A DNA stretch of 64,000 nucleotides from Cylicocyclus nassatus (lineage: Eukaryota; Nematoda; Chromadorea; Rhabditida; Strongylidae): NCBI GenBank assembly GCA_958299035.1, contig CATQJL010000112.1:69781117-69845116 (forward strand), given 5' to 3'. Below are positions 20,497 to 30,431 of this stretch, piece by piece. Positions within the stretch are counted from its first letter, which is position 1. Every line of letters starts with the position of its first letter. The translations under genes and the position numbers were made by a program. The notes below the pieces were generated by a model. The model saw only the letters and a program-made list of their open reading frames with translations, was not told the origin of the DNA and ran no database searches.

Positions 20497-22137
20497 TTGA
20501 GTACTCGTATTTCCGAGATGGACTTCTTGACACCCACTCCCGTTTATCACCATTGCCTCTCGAGTGTTTTTTTCACCTCCTATGATGTTTTGAGGTATCT
20601 GATCAAACTTAGGCCTTCTTTCACTGAAGCCTATGACGGGATACCGCAGATTCTTTTTAAGAAATGTGCATCATCTCTTTGCGTCCCACTCGCACACATA
20701 TTTAACATATCTAGATGTTAGGCGAGGTTCCACAGATATGAAAAGAAGCGTTAGTAACGGCAATTCCCAAAGTTCCTAATGCGTCTTTTCTGACTGATTT
20801 TCGCCCCATCAATTTGACTCCAACAGCAGTAAAAGTAATGGAGAAGGTTCTGCGGGATAAGCTACTTACATGGCTTGAAAAAACCAAAACTATTCCACCC
20901 AGTCAGCATGGTTTCATGGCAGGGTCTTCCACAGCCACCAACCTTGCTGACTCAGTCTTTGATGGGACTCTAGCTTTGAACAGAGGTGAATCAGTAGACA
21001 TTGTTTATATAGACCTTTCGAAAGCATTCGATCGAGTTGATCATAAGAAGCTTCTGTGGAAACTGAATCGGTGTGAGTGGTAACTTTTGAAATGGTTTAT
21101 ATCGTATCTGTGTAATAGAGCCATGACAGTCAAGGCAGAGCACTTTTTCTCGGATAGACAAGCTTGTGTTAGTAATGTTCCACAAGGAGCAGTTCTTTCT
21201 CCATTACTTTTTCTGGTTTATACCGCTGATCTCCCGTCGATCTTGAGAACATCCGAGCATATAAAAATTCAAATGTATGCGGACGATATTAAGATCTACG
21301 GGAGCTATAGCGCGAAAAATCGTGATGAAGTTAGATCTGCAATAGAGCATTCCCTGGAAAAAATGATAGAGTGGGCATCATTCTGGCATTCTCTGGCATC
21401 CCTATAAATTTGAATAGATGTTCTGTCATGCATTTAGGTGATAACGTGAATCCTGTTTATGAGATAAGTGGAAAGGTGTTGAAGGACTGTTTCATTGCTA
21501 AGGACTTAGGAGTTCTAATAGATAATGACTTGAAGTTCTCGCATCACATTGACAACGTAGTTAATAGAGCATACTCACTTTTTTTTCGATCCTCCGATCT
21601 GTTCATACCGACAACCCATTGATATTGAAGCGTTTATATAAAGCGTACGTTTTGCCTCACTTCGAATACTGTTCTGTGATATGGAATCCTTTTTCAAAAA
21701 GAGACATTTTGAGGTTAGAAAAAGTTCAACAAACATTTACTCGCATTCTGTTCCTGAGATGTCGCAAAAAATTAGCTTTTGATGAAATGCCTAAATATGA
21801 AGAACGCCTCAAGTCTTTGACAATGAAGAGTCTGGAATTTAGACGAACTTATCTAGATTTTATTTTCGCTTTTCGCCTCCTTCGTAAGGAAATTAGGCTT
21901 AGCGCAAGTAAGTACTGGATTTTCAGACCTAGAAGTAGGACGGGTGGGTTTAACATTCATTACCCACGTATTTATAGGAAACGCTTTCTACGAACATTTA
22001 AAACTCTTTTTTACAGAACACCTAGATGGCTTAGCAGGCTTCCACTTTCGACGTTATCATCTGTTGAATCAGCTGCTTTTAAACGTAGAATAGCGCAAGT
22101 TGACCTATTACAAGTTAAGGGTTTTCATAACTACTGA
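20497..22137 (+). pseudogene. LINE reverse transcriptase, broken by stop and frameshifts
   Basis: The fragment 20497-20721 is the fingers region. The fragment 20814-21083 carries SQHGFMAGSSTATNLADSVF and the catalytic DLSKAFDRVDH. A TAA at 21081-21083 interrupts it, and the same frame resumes at 21084 with WFISYLCNRA, VPQGAVLSPLLF and the catalytic YADDIKIYG. A second break near 21400 moves the frame to 21371-21622 (thumb), and a third moves it to 21619-22137, the C-terminal domain (YKAYVLPHFEYCSVIWNPF, then the FKRRIAQVDL end). Catalytic residues are still visible; the lesions are few, so this copy is moderately young. Confidence 0.85.
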
Positions 22138-22600
22138 AACTATTTTCGCTTCCCGGTTTTTTTTTTCAGGGATATCGCGTCCCTTTTTTTCTGTCGTCCT
22201 CCAACACGACACATAATTCCACATAGTTTTTTGTTTGTTTGTAAAGTGTGGTGTTACTAACATTTGATATATATCATTATTTAAGTTTTAGTTTTTTCTT
22301 TTGTTCCTGTCACTAACCCCAATTTTCTGGCCGACCACACACCGCTAGGTTCGTCGTCCTGAAATTGACTTGAGAGTTTTCTTGGAGAACTTGACGTTCA
22401 TGAACCACATGTACTCCATGTCTGAGGGAAATTGCTTCATACATACATACATACATACGCGTCTGGCTTTTCCCCCTGCTACTGTACTAGGTATGTGGTC
22501 GATTGGTTATCTGCTATGTTTTCTGCTCTTTTTTGGCGCACTTCTAAGTGCATTTAAATAAATAAATAAATAAATAAAAACAAATAAATAGATAAAGGTG
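22138..22600 (+). repeat. LINE 3' UTR and (TAAA)n tail
   Basis: The region after the RT stop is T-rich, contains a short CATA microsatellite at 22438-22456, and ends in about ten TAAA units (22553-22593). A tetranucleotide tail of this type marks the 3' end of the LINE transcript. A TCAAAGGT octamer occurs at the left junction (19332-19339) and again near 22637, but it does not directly abut the tail, so a target duplication is not proven. Confidence 0.65.
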
Positions 22601-23135
22601 TCATTTAATCCTTTAAGCAACGCGGTGTTGTTATCATCAAAGGTTGGACTAACTGCGCGGTATTGTAATGATTGTCATACTAGAAGTTTGTCACTACCTC
22701 GAATGTCGCATCTCTAAGTGTTTTGATCTCGAGCCCATGTACTACGTTTGTATCGCTTAAATTAGGAAGCGAAGATTGTAACGGCCCAATTATCTTCGAA
22801 GGAGTGTTGTCTGTGGCTATATCCTTTATGGGATCTATACCGGCTGATGTTGTTTGAGTTTGGGTTACCACGACCCCTAAGTCAGCAGTGGGCCCTGGAA
22901 CGAGTTACCGGAGGGGCTATGATAGATGATGAGCAAAGAGCCAAGATTCAAAACCAAACGGAGCTGAAGATGGTTTCACTCTACTAAAGTCGTGTATATA
23001 TATCCCCTGCGTCGCTGATAAGACAACTATGTAAGCAACGGTGCTGTAAAATGTCTGAAAGGCAACACTTTGCGATAAGCTTGGGGAAGAAAACATCTTA
23101 TGCCGCGGCGACGGATATCTCGAAAAATTTTCCAA
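22601..23135 (-). pseudogene. Presumed gag N-terminal remnant beyond the LINE
   Basis: Two short - strand frames (22871-22680 and 23135-22917) lie where the displaced 5' part of the gypsy gag should be. The first has a hydrophilic Thr/Ser-rich composition compatible with a gag N-terminus. I see no diagnostic motif, so the assignment rests on position only. Confidence 0.3.
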
Positions 23136-23596
23136 CTATCTCTCTATCTACAGACGCCATCGGTTTCTTAACATAAACATCGGGTTGCATCATGTAATGT
23201 TGTTGTTTGTAAAAATATTCAAACGTCCTCTTTGGGAACCTCCTTGAGAGATCGCAACTTTATTTGGAATATAGACTGCACAAGTACTGCTCATTCTGCA
23301 GTTAATAGACGGATGAGGGTACTGCTAGCCTTGGACTTAACCAAACCATCGTAAATTTCTTTTGCGGAAAAACTCAGATAGACCCTCTTTCCAGCTCTTT
23401 CTGAGGCGGCAGAAAATGGACATTTTTGCAGCTTTTGGCTTTGTGCAAAAGTTCCGTGACTGCAAAGCGCTTACGATGTCTACGCGACTTGGACGGACCA
23501 CAACGACATCTCATATGCATGCTAAAAATTTATAGGATCATTTTTTTCTAAAATACACCTCGATAAGCATTGCGTTGGAAGAGTCAATAAACATTA
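23136..23596. other. No gene seen
   Basis: This intergenic stretch has no recognisable domain, hairpin or repeat partner in the window. It could contain the undetected 5' LTR of the - strand gypsy element. Confidence 0.4.
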
Positions 23597-24274
23597 CGCA
23601 GGGTGTCCGTAAAGTATGTATACACTGTTTGATTGTTAATATCTCTTTTCCCAGGAAATCTTTTGCCTTGCTTCATGTACCATTTTGTAGAGCTGGCTTC
23701 AGCTTAGATTTCATTATGGAGCGAATCACCCATCTCTCTTCATTACTGTAGGATACGGTGGAAGCTTCAGAGAGGGTTTTGAGCCATGAAAGGCCATATT
23801 TGCCTCAGAAAGGAAACAAAACAGCTTGAAAACTTTTACACTAGCTAATAAGAGTTGCTGATTTTAAATGTAAAGTTCCCAACTTATTATGATGATTCAT
23901 TGAAGAGTTATGCCAGGTAAGATGTAGCGGCCATTTTTTCAATGTTCGTAAAAAGTGCGGTTGCACCGTTTAGAAAGCTTCGCAATCTTGTGAATAGTTG
24001 AGTATTGAACTCAGCGTCCACAAAAACCCTATTACACAAGTTTTCACATTTTTTTGAAGAAGTTTGAAACGGCAGTTTTTTCCACATTGACACCATATGT
24101 TCCAAGTTTCTACCGTAATCGTACAGTAATAAAAAGAGATGGGTGATTCGTTCTATACTGCAAATCTAAGCTGAAGCCAGCTCTACAAAATGGTGCCTAA
24201 AGCAAAGCAAAAGACTTCTTGGGAAAAGAGATATTAACGATCAAACAGTGTATACGTACTTTACGGACACCTCG
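23597..24274. mobile_element. Tc1/mariner-type inverted-repeat element, TA duplication
   Basis: The ends are inverted copies over about 150 bases. The left end reads CGCAGGGTGTCCGTAAAGTA, and the right end is its imperfect complement ending ACTTTACGGACACCTCG. TA flanks both ends (23595-23596 and 24275-24276). The shared core includes GTAGAGCTGGCTTCAGCTTAG or its complement and GAGATGGGTGATTCG. There is no transposase frame, so this is a non-autonomous copy of 678 bp. Confidence 0.8.
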
Positions 24275-24619
24275 TATATGATGCAGAACAGTTTCCTTTT
24301 TTGACTGTAGATTTCGCTGCAACAGATCAAAAGGGAAAATTTCAGCGTTTGTTTTGCTGTTCTGATAAGGCAAGGAACTATATGCGTAAAAACTAAAAGA
24401 AAAGAACTTTCAAATGATATAGGCAACGTTCATGAAAAATGTTTTTTTTTCAAAATAACAATACAAAAACGTACGGCTCTGAAAACGAATAGAACTTTTG
24501 AACCAACCTAATATATATATATTTATAATAAGAGGTTCCAGCTAAGCAATCGCCTAAGTTTCACCGCAAAAAATAAATTCCGAAGCGAGAAAACCGCTCC
24601 AGAATGTAGAAGCTGAGCT
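24275..24619. other. No gene seen
   Basis: AT-rich stretch with a short ATATAT tract near 24512. No domain or repeat partner was recognised. Confidence 0.4.
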
Positions 24620-25026
24620 GGCTCTGTGCATCACCATGGATGATTTCAAAATAACAAAGCCTTAATGTATCCATAATTGTCTAATCCGCCCTTCATCATA
24701 ATTAATCGATTTGCGATGTTTGTGTCCTACATAGTAGCTCAGTTTCGGACTTGTATCTCCAGACCCCTCACGTTAGTAAGCGGAGCCAGCGTAACCGATT
24801 CTACCCTCTGGAGTAAAATTCTGCTTTGGGATCCATCTTTTGCAGCGATACTTGGAGTGCTCAGATAGGGACCTGTCGAATTAAATCAAAATTTCATTAC
24901 CTTTGATTTGGGTGAACTAGGCCTTGAGGGGCAATTAGGGGCTGTATAGGGATAATATTGAGAAGCTTGGAAATTTTCGATTCCCTCACCAATCTGACAC
25001 AGGGCTAGCAGTTATTTTTAATGCTC
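24620..25026. repeat. Dispersed repeat R1, copy 2
   Basis: Direct-orientation partner of 6033-6424, with roughly 80% identity by eye. The match starts near ACCATGGATG and ends at AATGCTCAA, where a degraded Helitron end begins. Because the RTE junction at 6033 coincides with one edge of this repeat, R1 may be the pre-insertion target of the RTE. Confidence 0.65.
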
Positions 25027-25027
25027 A

Positions 25028-25281
25028 AGTTGCTGGCTTACCCGGTTCCGCCCGGCCCTATCAAAAGGCCATGATTAAGGCCTCATACCTATCCCTGTAC
25101 AAACCGTTCCCTGTGCCCACTTCTAAGTGGCAATTCCCTAACCTCGTTTCGTTTTCGTAATCAGCATCCTCACTTACTCTCCTGTGCCAAATTCCAGCCC
25201 CGAAGGTCGAATTTTGCCAAAATATCGATAAAATCGATGAAGGACCGGATAATTTCAAAATAATCTGATATAATATATATA
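25028..25281 (-). mobile_element. Degraded, truncated Helitron fragment
   Basis: The segment begins with GCTGGCTTACCCGGTTCCGC, the terminal sequence of the short Helitrons at 25978 and 50940. It also contains CTGTGCCAAATTCCAGCCCC followed by ATCGATAAAATCGA, the internal unit of the same family. It is cut by the mariner-type end that starts at 25282. Confidence 0.6.
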
Positions 25282-25900
25282 TTAGGTCGTTCTGAAAGTA
25301 TTGTTGCTTTTTTCGAATGAACGCCACAGTTCGTGAAATAAAGATTTCTAAGAGTTCCTGGGTGGTTGGGTGGCATTCGATGCAGCATTTCATCCTCTTT
25401 CTAATGGTTATAAAATCTTTGCAGCAGTTTCAGTGAACTCTCGGAAAATAACCCAAAATCCGCGACCCATGCTTTTTTAGATGTTCAAGTTTCGCAATTT
25501 TTCTCAGTTTTTGTTTCAACCCTCCGAAGGAGACCGAGTAACGATTCGATAGAGCAAACCCAACCGGATACAAAACAATTTTTTTCCTCTCTCCACAGCT
25601 TGTCGTACTATTCTAAAACAATTTCAACAGATGCTACCAAGTTCCATATTTGGTCTACAGCGGATTGAGCGAGAACAGAGCGTACAACGGATTCTAGCAA
25701 TTGGTCATTGGAACAGCAATTTATTTTGATAAACTTTGGCCTCTGAAGCCAAAGTAGGCGTGGCAGGTCGATGAGCAATTTTTTCTGAACATGATGCTGT
25801 CATCTTCCAATGTTCACTTCAACCGTCCTTTTGACAGTTTTTCTATCTGTTCTGTTTGGAAGAATTCCAAGACAGTCTCAGAGTAAACGCAAGTCTACAG
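25282..25900. mobile_element. Mariner-type element end, second end not found
   Basis: The left end TTAGGTCGTTCTGAAAGTA and the next 180 bases match the left arm of the complete element at 59875-60888 (landmarks GATGCAGCATTTCATCCTCT and CTAATGGTTATA). The matching right end is missing. Around 25730-25880 the sequence instead resembles 46130-46260 (TGGCCTCTGAAGCCAAAGTAGG-type), so the element was truncated or rearranged. Confidence 0.6.
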
Positions 25901-25977
25901 GGGTTAATTGACATGCTCATTATGGATATGTTGCCCATTGTGTTTGACAGGGCCTTCAGGTAATGCTATATAAGGTA

Positions 25978-26920
25978 CTAGCTGGCTTACCCGGCTCCGC
26001 CGTATCCGGACCAAACTTGGCACACATACACTTCGGGCCCCGGCGGGTGTCACAGTCCACTTTTCGTTATCGATCGATGTCGATTTTACCGATTTTTATC
26101 GATTTTTTTGCAGAGTTCACCTACAGGGCTAGGAGTTGGCACAGGGGGGGAAGTGAGCATGGGGATTCCGAATACAATATTAGTTTTCAGAATTATCGAT
26201 TACTTTTATTGATTTTATCGATTTTTTGTAAATTTTGACATGCGAGGCTGGGATTTTGCACAAGGGGTAATCGAGCATGCAGATTACGAATACAATATTA
26301 GTTTTCAAGATCGTCCATTACTTTTATCGATTTTATCGATTTTTTGAAAATTTGAGCTAGGGGGCTGGAATTTGGCACAGGGGTGTAATCGAGCATGCTG
26401 ATCACTCCCCTTGGGGATGATCAGCATGCTCGATTACCCCCCTGTGCCAACTTCCAGCCCCCTAGCTCAAACTTTGCAAAAAAATCGATAAAATCGATAA
26501 AAGTAATCGATAATCCTGAAAACCAATATTGTATTCGGAATCCCCATGCTCGATTACCCCCCTGTGCCAACTCCCAGCCCCGCAGGTCAAACTTTACAAA
26601 AAAATCGATAAAATCGATAAAAGTAATCGATAATCCTGAAAACCAATATTGTATTCGGAATCCCCATGCTCGATTACCCCCCTGTGCCAACTCCCAGCCC
26701 CGTAGGTGAACTCAGCAAAAAATCGATAAAAATCGATAAAATCGATATCGATCGATGACGAAAAGTAGCCTATGACACCCGCCGGGGCCCGAAGTGTATG
26801 TGTGCCAAGTTTGGTCCGGATCGGTTCAGAAATGGAATTTTCTATTCGGAACATACGTACACACATACATACATACATACATACATACAGACAAACAGAC
26901 ATTCAGCTTTATATATAAGA
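25978..26920 (-). mobile_element. Short non-autonomous Helitron, copy 1
   Basis: On the - strand the element begins TCTTATATATAAAGCTG and ends GGTAAGCCAGCTAG. That gives the 5'-TC and CTRR-3' (CTAG) termini of Helitrons, with a GC-rich hairpin-forming segment just before the CTAG. It sits between A and T with no target duplication. The interior is a large imperfect hairpin: the left part carries inverted versions of a roughly 120-base unit that is tandemly repeated at 26420-26720. That unit contains CCCCCTGTGCCAACTCCCAG and ATCGATAAAATCGATAAAAG. The hairpin centre is near 26412. There is no Rep/helicase gene. A second copy is at 50940. Confidence 0.8.
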
Positions 26921-26999
26921 TATAGTTCAGGGGGAGGGGAACTATATACCTTACCTTTTACTGAGCATACGCTACATAGATAGAAGATATGGAACAAAG

Positions 27000-27400
27000 T
27001 TGCCCAAATTTTGAATCTTCTGGGTTATAAGAAATCTGGAAGTTGCAGTAAAATCGGAGCTATCACTACTATAGGATCTATTATCAGCTTTTTCTAGCTG
27101 TGCAAAGTTTGTGCTGACTGAGCGTCTCCATAGGATGTTATGATTCTCGAGAAAAATGTCAAAATTAATCGAATTTGACGTTTTGTTCTGCTTGCTCGAA
27201 AACAGAAACGTTCGATCAGTACAAATTTTGCACAGCTAGAAAGAGCTGGTAAACTTATAATAATAGAACTTGTAATACTGACGTTCCGTTTTTTTCTGCG
27301 AGTTCCAGAGCTTCTCTGACCCTACTAGAGAATTCAAATTTGATATCCTTCTACCGCGTCTATCCACGCAGTTGCTCATTAGGAAGCCGCTAAAATATCA
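27000..27400. repeat. Imperfect palindrome related to 44481-45163
   Basis: The two halves fold back on each other around 27190 (TTTTTCTAGCTGTGCAAAGTTTGTGC-type against its complement, with an unpaired centre). The same hairpin is present in diverged form at 44642-44986. It appears to be an older copy of the same mariner-like foldback family, but the ends are not clear here. Confidence 0.6.
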
Positions 27401-28529
27401 CTACGAAAAGCATAGTTTGCTCGTTCAAGTGAAAATAAAGGCAAGCAAACTGATTGGCAAACTCGCTACGAATTTGATTATGGTGCGACAGTGCCTTCGG
27501 GGAAAACTGATAGTCTCTTACTGGGGTGTATGTCAAGAGGTGCGATTTTTATTGCCAGCTGAACACCAAATAGCAAATAATAAGTGTTTTGCAGCTTTCT
27601 AAAATTATATGAAATTTGGAAGAAGATATATTAGATAGTTGCATGAGTTGTTCAATTTTAATGCTCTAGAAGAAATTTAAAAGAGCAATTTTGAAGGTCA
27701 AAAACTCATGAAAATGCAATTCAGAACAAATTCGTAAATATCTCAGTCCGATTTATAGCAAAAACCATGAAATTCAGCAAATGGTGACCTCAGACGGATA
27801 GTAAGCTAATGCACTTTATCCAGTAATTCTTGAAGACTCCCATAGCACTAAACTGGAGTTTTAAGTTGGTGACAGCCGGAAAAATCGCGCCTCTTGACCG
27901 TCTCCCCTCTTACTGCACCCCACACATATTAATCGTTCAACAATTACAATTACGAGAATCGTTATCAAATAGGTTTTTGAATGTCTTAAGTACTGAGCAA
28001 CATTGAGGCATAAAATAAGTGGAAAATATCTTTCTTAGTTTTTCTGTGCAAACACAGAGATCGCATACAGTTAATGGTTCGGTCTAGATAGTCAGAAACT
28101 TTGTGAAGGATTAAAATTTTATTGCATACCAGTTTAATGAAGGAAATGAAAATGAATTGCTGCAAAGCCATAAAAGCGTTGGTACCAAAGTACTCATTGC
28201 AAAAGAAATTTTTCGGGACGTTCGGGGTTATGGGCAGGCGAAAATTTCGGGAAGCATACCAAACTGTTTCAGAGTAACAAGATGTTTTTTCCAGAGTGAG
28301 TGGCTAACGCCACGTACCTTCATCAAAAAAAATTTCTGACCTGCCTCCCCTCAAACGGAACTCCTGGTACGTCACTGCTTCGCTCCTTTCTCGCACTCAT
28401 GTCGGACCTATCGCGCACATTCGTGCACTCGTTCCCCCCCCCCCCCCCCAGACATTCTCCTTACCTCCTGGCATCATTGAAATGGTCGGCGCAGAACGAC
28501 GATTTGTAAACGATGACTAGAAAAGAAAA
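27401..28529. other. No gene seen; repeat-derived DNA and a C16 run
   Basis: Parts match the inverted region 44355-44640 (for example GAGAATCGTTATCAAATAGG near 27954). A perfect run of 16 C lies at 28434-28449. The short frames present do not resemble any protein family. Confidence 0.45.
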
Positions 28530-29230
28530 TTACTGTGAAAATACACCATGAAATATGGAGACTAACAAAGAAGGTATTTTTGTTCATAGATTATAACTGT
28601 AAATTTTGTTTTGAATCACACTCTGTTGAACAACATAACCGTTTGAAAACCTCGGGTATCATAAAGATTGCTCAAGTCCAGTAAGCAAAGAGCTGGAAAA
28701 GAAATTTGTGTAATGTATTTCGTGGCTGTATACATGAAAACCAGCGTATGCTCAGAATTTTCTTTTGATTTTCTGATTTGATTTTGGTTCCCAGACGAGA
28801 AAAAACGGTCGCCGTTTGCGTATTTTTATTTACCACATCTTAGAGGCCGCAACCAAAAGTACTTCTTATTTGGTTGGCAATTTGCTATTTTAATGAGTGC
28901 TTCTCACAATTTTTCCATTTCTGGTTAGAAATGACCATTCGCCGTTTTATGGTAACCTTTCTATTCAGGAAAATGCGAGAGGACTTATAACTTGACGAGA
29001 ATTATGGAGGTATCCATTTGGATACTATAGGTGCTCTTGTCTCATAAATTCTTACTTGTGGTAGAGTACCCAGCTCGTAATAAACAAGCACACTGGACAA
29101 CTTACCGTAAGCAAAAAATTTAGAAAGATCGTCAAATTTGGCTTCCTACTATACACCCACCGTATCCAGACGAACACTTTTGCATATTGAAAGATGCAAC
29201 TCACCTGAGTCGAGCTGAGTCGATGGTAAG
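28530..29230. repeat. Inverted-duplication blocks, left partner
   Basis: The segment 28530-28945 is the reverse complement of 43233-43640, and 28960-29230 is the reverse complement of 39125-39380. Shared landmarks are GTAGAGTACCCAG/CTGGGTACTCTAC and CACCCACCGTATCCAGACGA. The blocks are adjacent here but 3.9 kb apart on the right, because the Penelope-like region lies between them. Confidence 0.7.
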
Positions 29231-30107
29231 TCTGGAATCAGCGTTTGATGCTCTTCATAGTCGTATCAATTTCATGTGAAAAAGCCACTTCTACCGAAAA
29301 CACCTCCCTTGTTAGTTCATACAGCATTTTCTATCCTGCAAAATTGTTTTTACAATTAAAGGAGATGCAAATTTCTAACAAATGACTCTCTTGCAACTAA
29401 GCTTGGTTTTACAATCTATTCTCAGCCTTGCTTGAATCTGGGCCCGGCACGAGGTGGCTAGCTGAAAATGCAAAAAACGAAGTCCCCCTCGACTTTTGCG
29501 ATTTTTTACGAAGTCCCCCTTGACCCTAGACCATAATCCCTAAAAATTTCCAAAAAACAAAACATCGCCAAAAAAACGTCGCAAATTTTATGTCTTTTCG
29601 GCAACAAAAACGAAACCCCTTTGCTTCTGTCCCAAAAACGATATCCAGCTTGCTCGTAAGCCACCTGTGCCGAGCCCGAGCCCTGAATTTTGCTAGAGTC
29701 TGCGAAATTTGATTTTTTGCTTTGAAGAAGTGCCAATAGAAGTTCTTTCGTTTACTTTTAGCTCTTGCATCTTCTGAAGGCAAACTAAGCCAAAAGCACA
29801 GCCACGAAGTGCATGATTTCCGCTTTCAAACGGAAACGGATTCAAAGAAATCCATCCAGATGCATTATAAATGTCTTTTTTCGAAAAAAGGTGCAAACTT
29901 TTGGACCATTTCAATATAACAGTAATTAGGTGGCTAAGTAGACTTTGCAACTGACATCGTAACTTTTCGCTTTTCGATCTTCACGCTCTATTTTCTTACA
30001 TAAGATGTTGAACCACAATCTAGAACATACCCCTCACTTTTTATTGCTAGAATAGAAAAAAATTCAGACATTTTTTTGAAAACCTTTGAAAAGAAGCATT
30101 TATGAGA
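29231..30107. other. No gene seen
   Basis: The segment contains a duplicated CGAAGTCCCCCT (29479 and 29509) and two overlapping - strand frames (29506-29783), neither with a recognisable domain. No repeat partner was seen in the window. Confidence 0.4.
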
Positions 30108-30390
30108 TCTTACTATAATATCTTTTGGTAACTGCCAAAGCGATGCGACGAGAGTACTCTCCTCCCCCATATGCTTTACCGTTACGCTATGTGTTCTCTT
30201 ACAGTGTTAACAGCAGATTCGCGACAACGAGGGCAGTCCAGATTATGCGGCGACGAAATATAACTGCGATAAATGTACTAACACGGATGTGCTGAGAAAC
30301 GCCGAGAGAGTACTGAGGAGCGCATGCACTCTAGGAGGATCCACATAGTTTGCATAACAGCGACGTAGAGTTAACGGCGTTCCTAGTTAG

Positions 30391-30431
30391 TTTCCAGACT
30401 GTATGCACTTTAAGTGCATACAGTCTGGAAA
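30391..30431. repeat. Perfect short palindrome in element A
   Basis: Twenty-base arms (TTTCCAGACTGTATGCACTT and its complement) surround a single T at 30411. At the homologous site of element B (48135-48185) only the left arm is present, followed by unrelated bases. The second arm therefore arose in copy A. Confidence 0.85.

Larger units (their letters stand above)
19343..22600 (+). mobile_element. CR1-like non-LTR retrotransposon (LINE)
   Basis: A single LINE copy with endonuclease and RT lies inside the gag of the - strand gypsy element. The left junction is sharp: sequence up to about 19342 is antisense gag and sequence from about 19345 is LINE (NARSLLKKLHHLQSFL). The 3' end is a (TAAA)n tract at 22553-22593. 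No ORF1 precedes the endonuclease, so the element is 5'-truncated. Strong similarity of the RT block style to CR1/Sam-type nematode LINEs is recalled from family knowledge, not computed. Confidence 0.85.
12613..23135 (-). mobile_element. Second Ty3/gypsy element with glycoprotein ORF, split by a LINE
   Basis: Read on the - strand, the order is gag N-terminal remnant (22680-22871), LINE insertion, gag core (19342-18960), gag zinc knuckle (18693-18379), glycoprotein-like ORF (18308-16710), protease (16675-15938), RT (15858-14720), RNase H (14701-14160) and integrase (13735-12613). Most domains have stops or frameshifts, so the copy is dead and clearly older than the element at 1-3205. LTRs could not be found by eye on either side. 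The glycoprotein lies between gag and pol, whereas gag-pol-env is the standard order. Confidence 0.7.

Noticed and set aside
19332..22645. TCAAAGGT as target-site duplication of the LINE
   Set aside because: The right octamer is about 45 bases beyond the (TAAA)n tail rather than adjacent, so the match may be chance.
26421..26690. 89-residue repetitive protein with FIDFIDFF-type repeats
   Set aside because: It is the translation of the 120-base tandem unit of the short Helitron; the periodicity comes from DNA repeats divisible by three.
26395..26720. CRISPR-like repeat-spacer array
   Set aside because: Units are about 120 bases, contiguous and without unique spacers, in a eukaryotic context. 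It is a tandem repeat within a Helitron.
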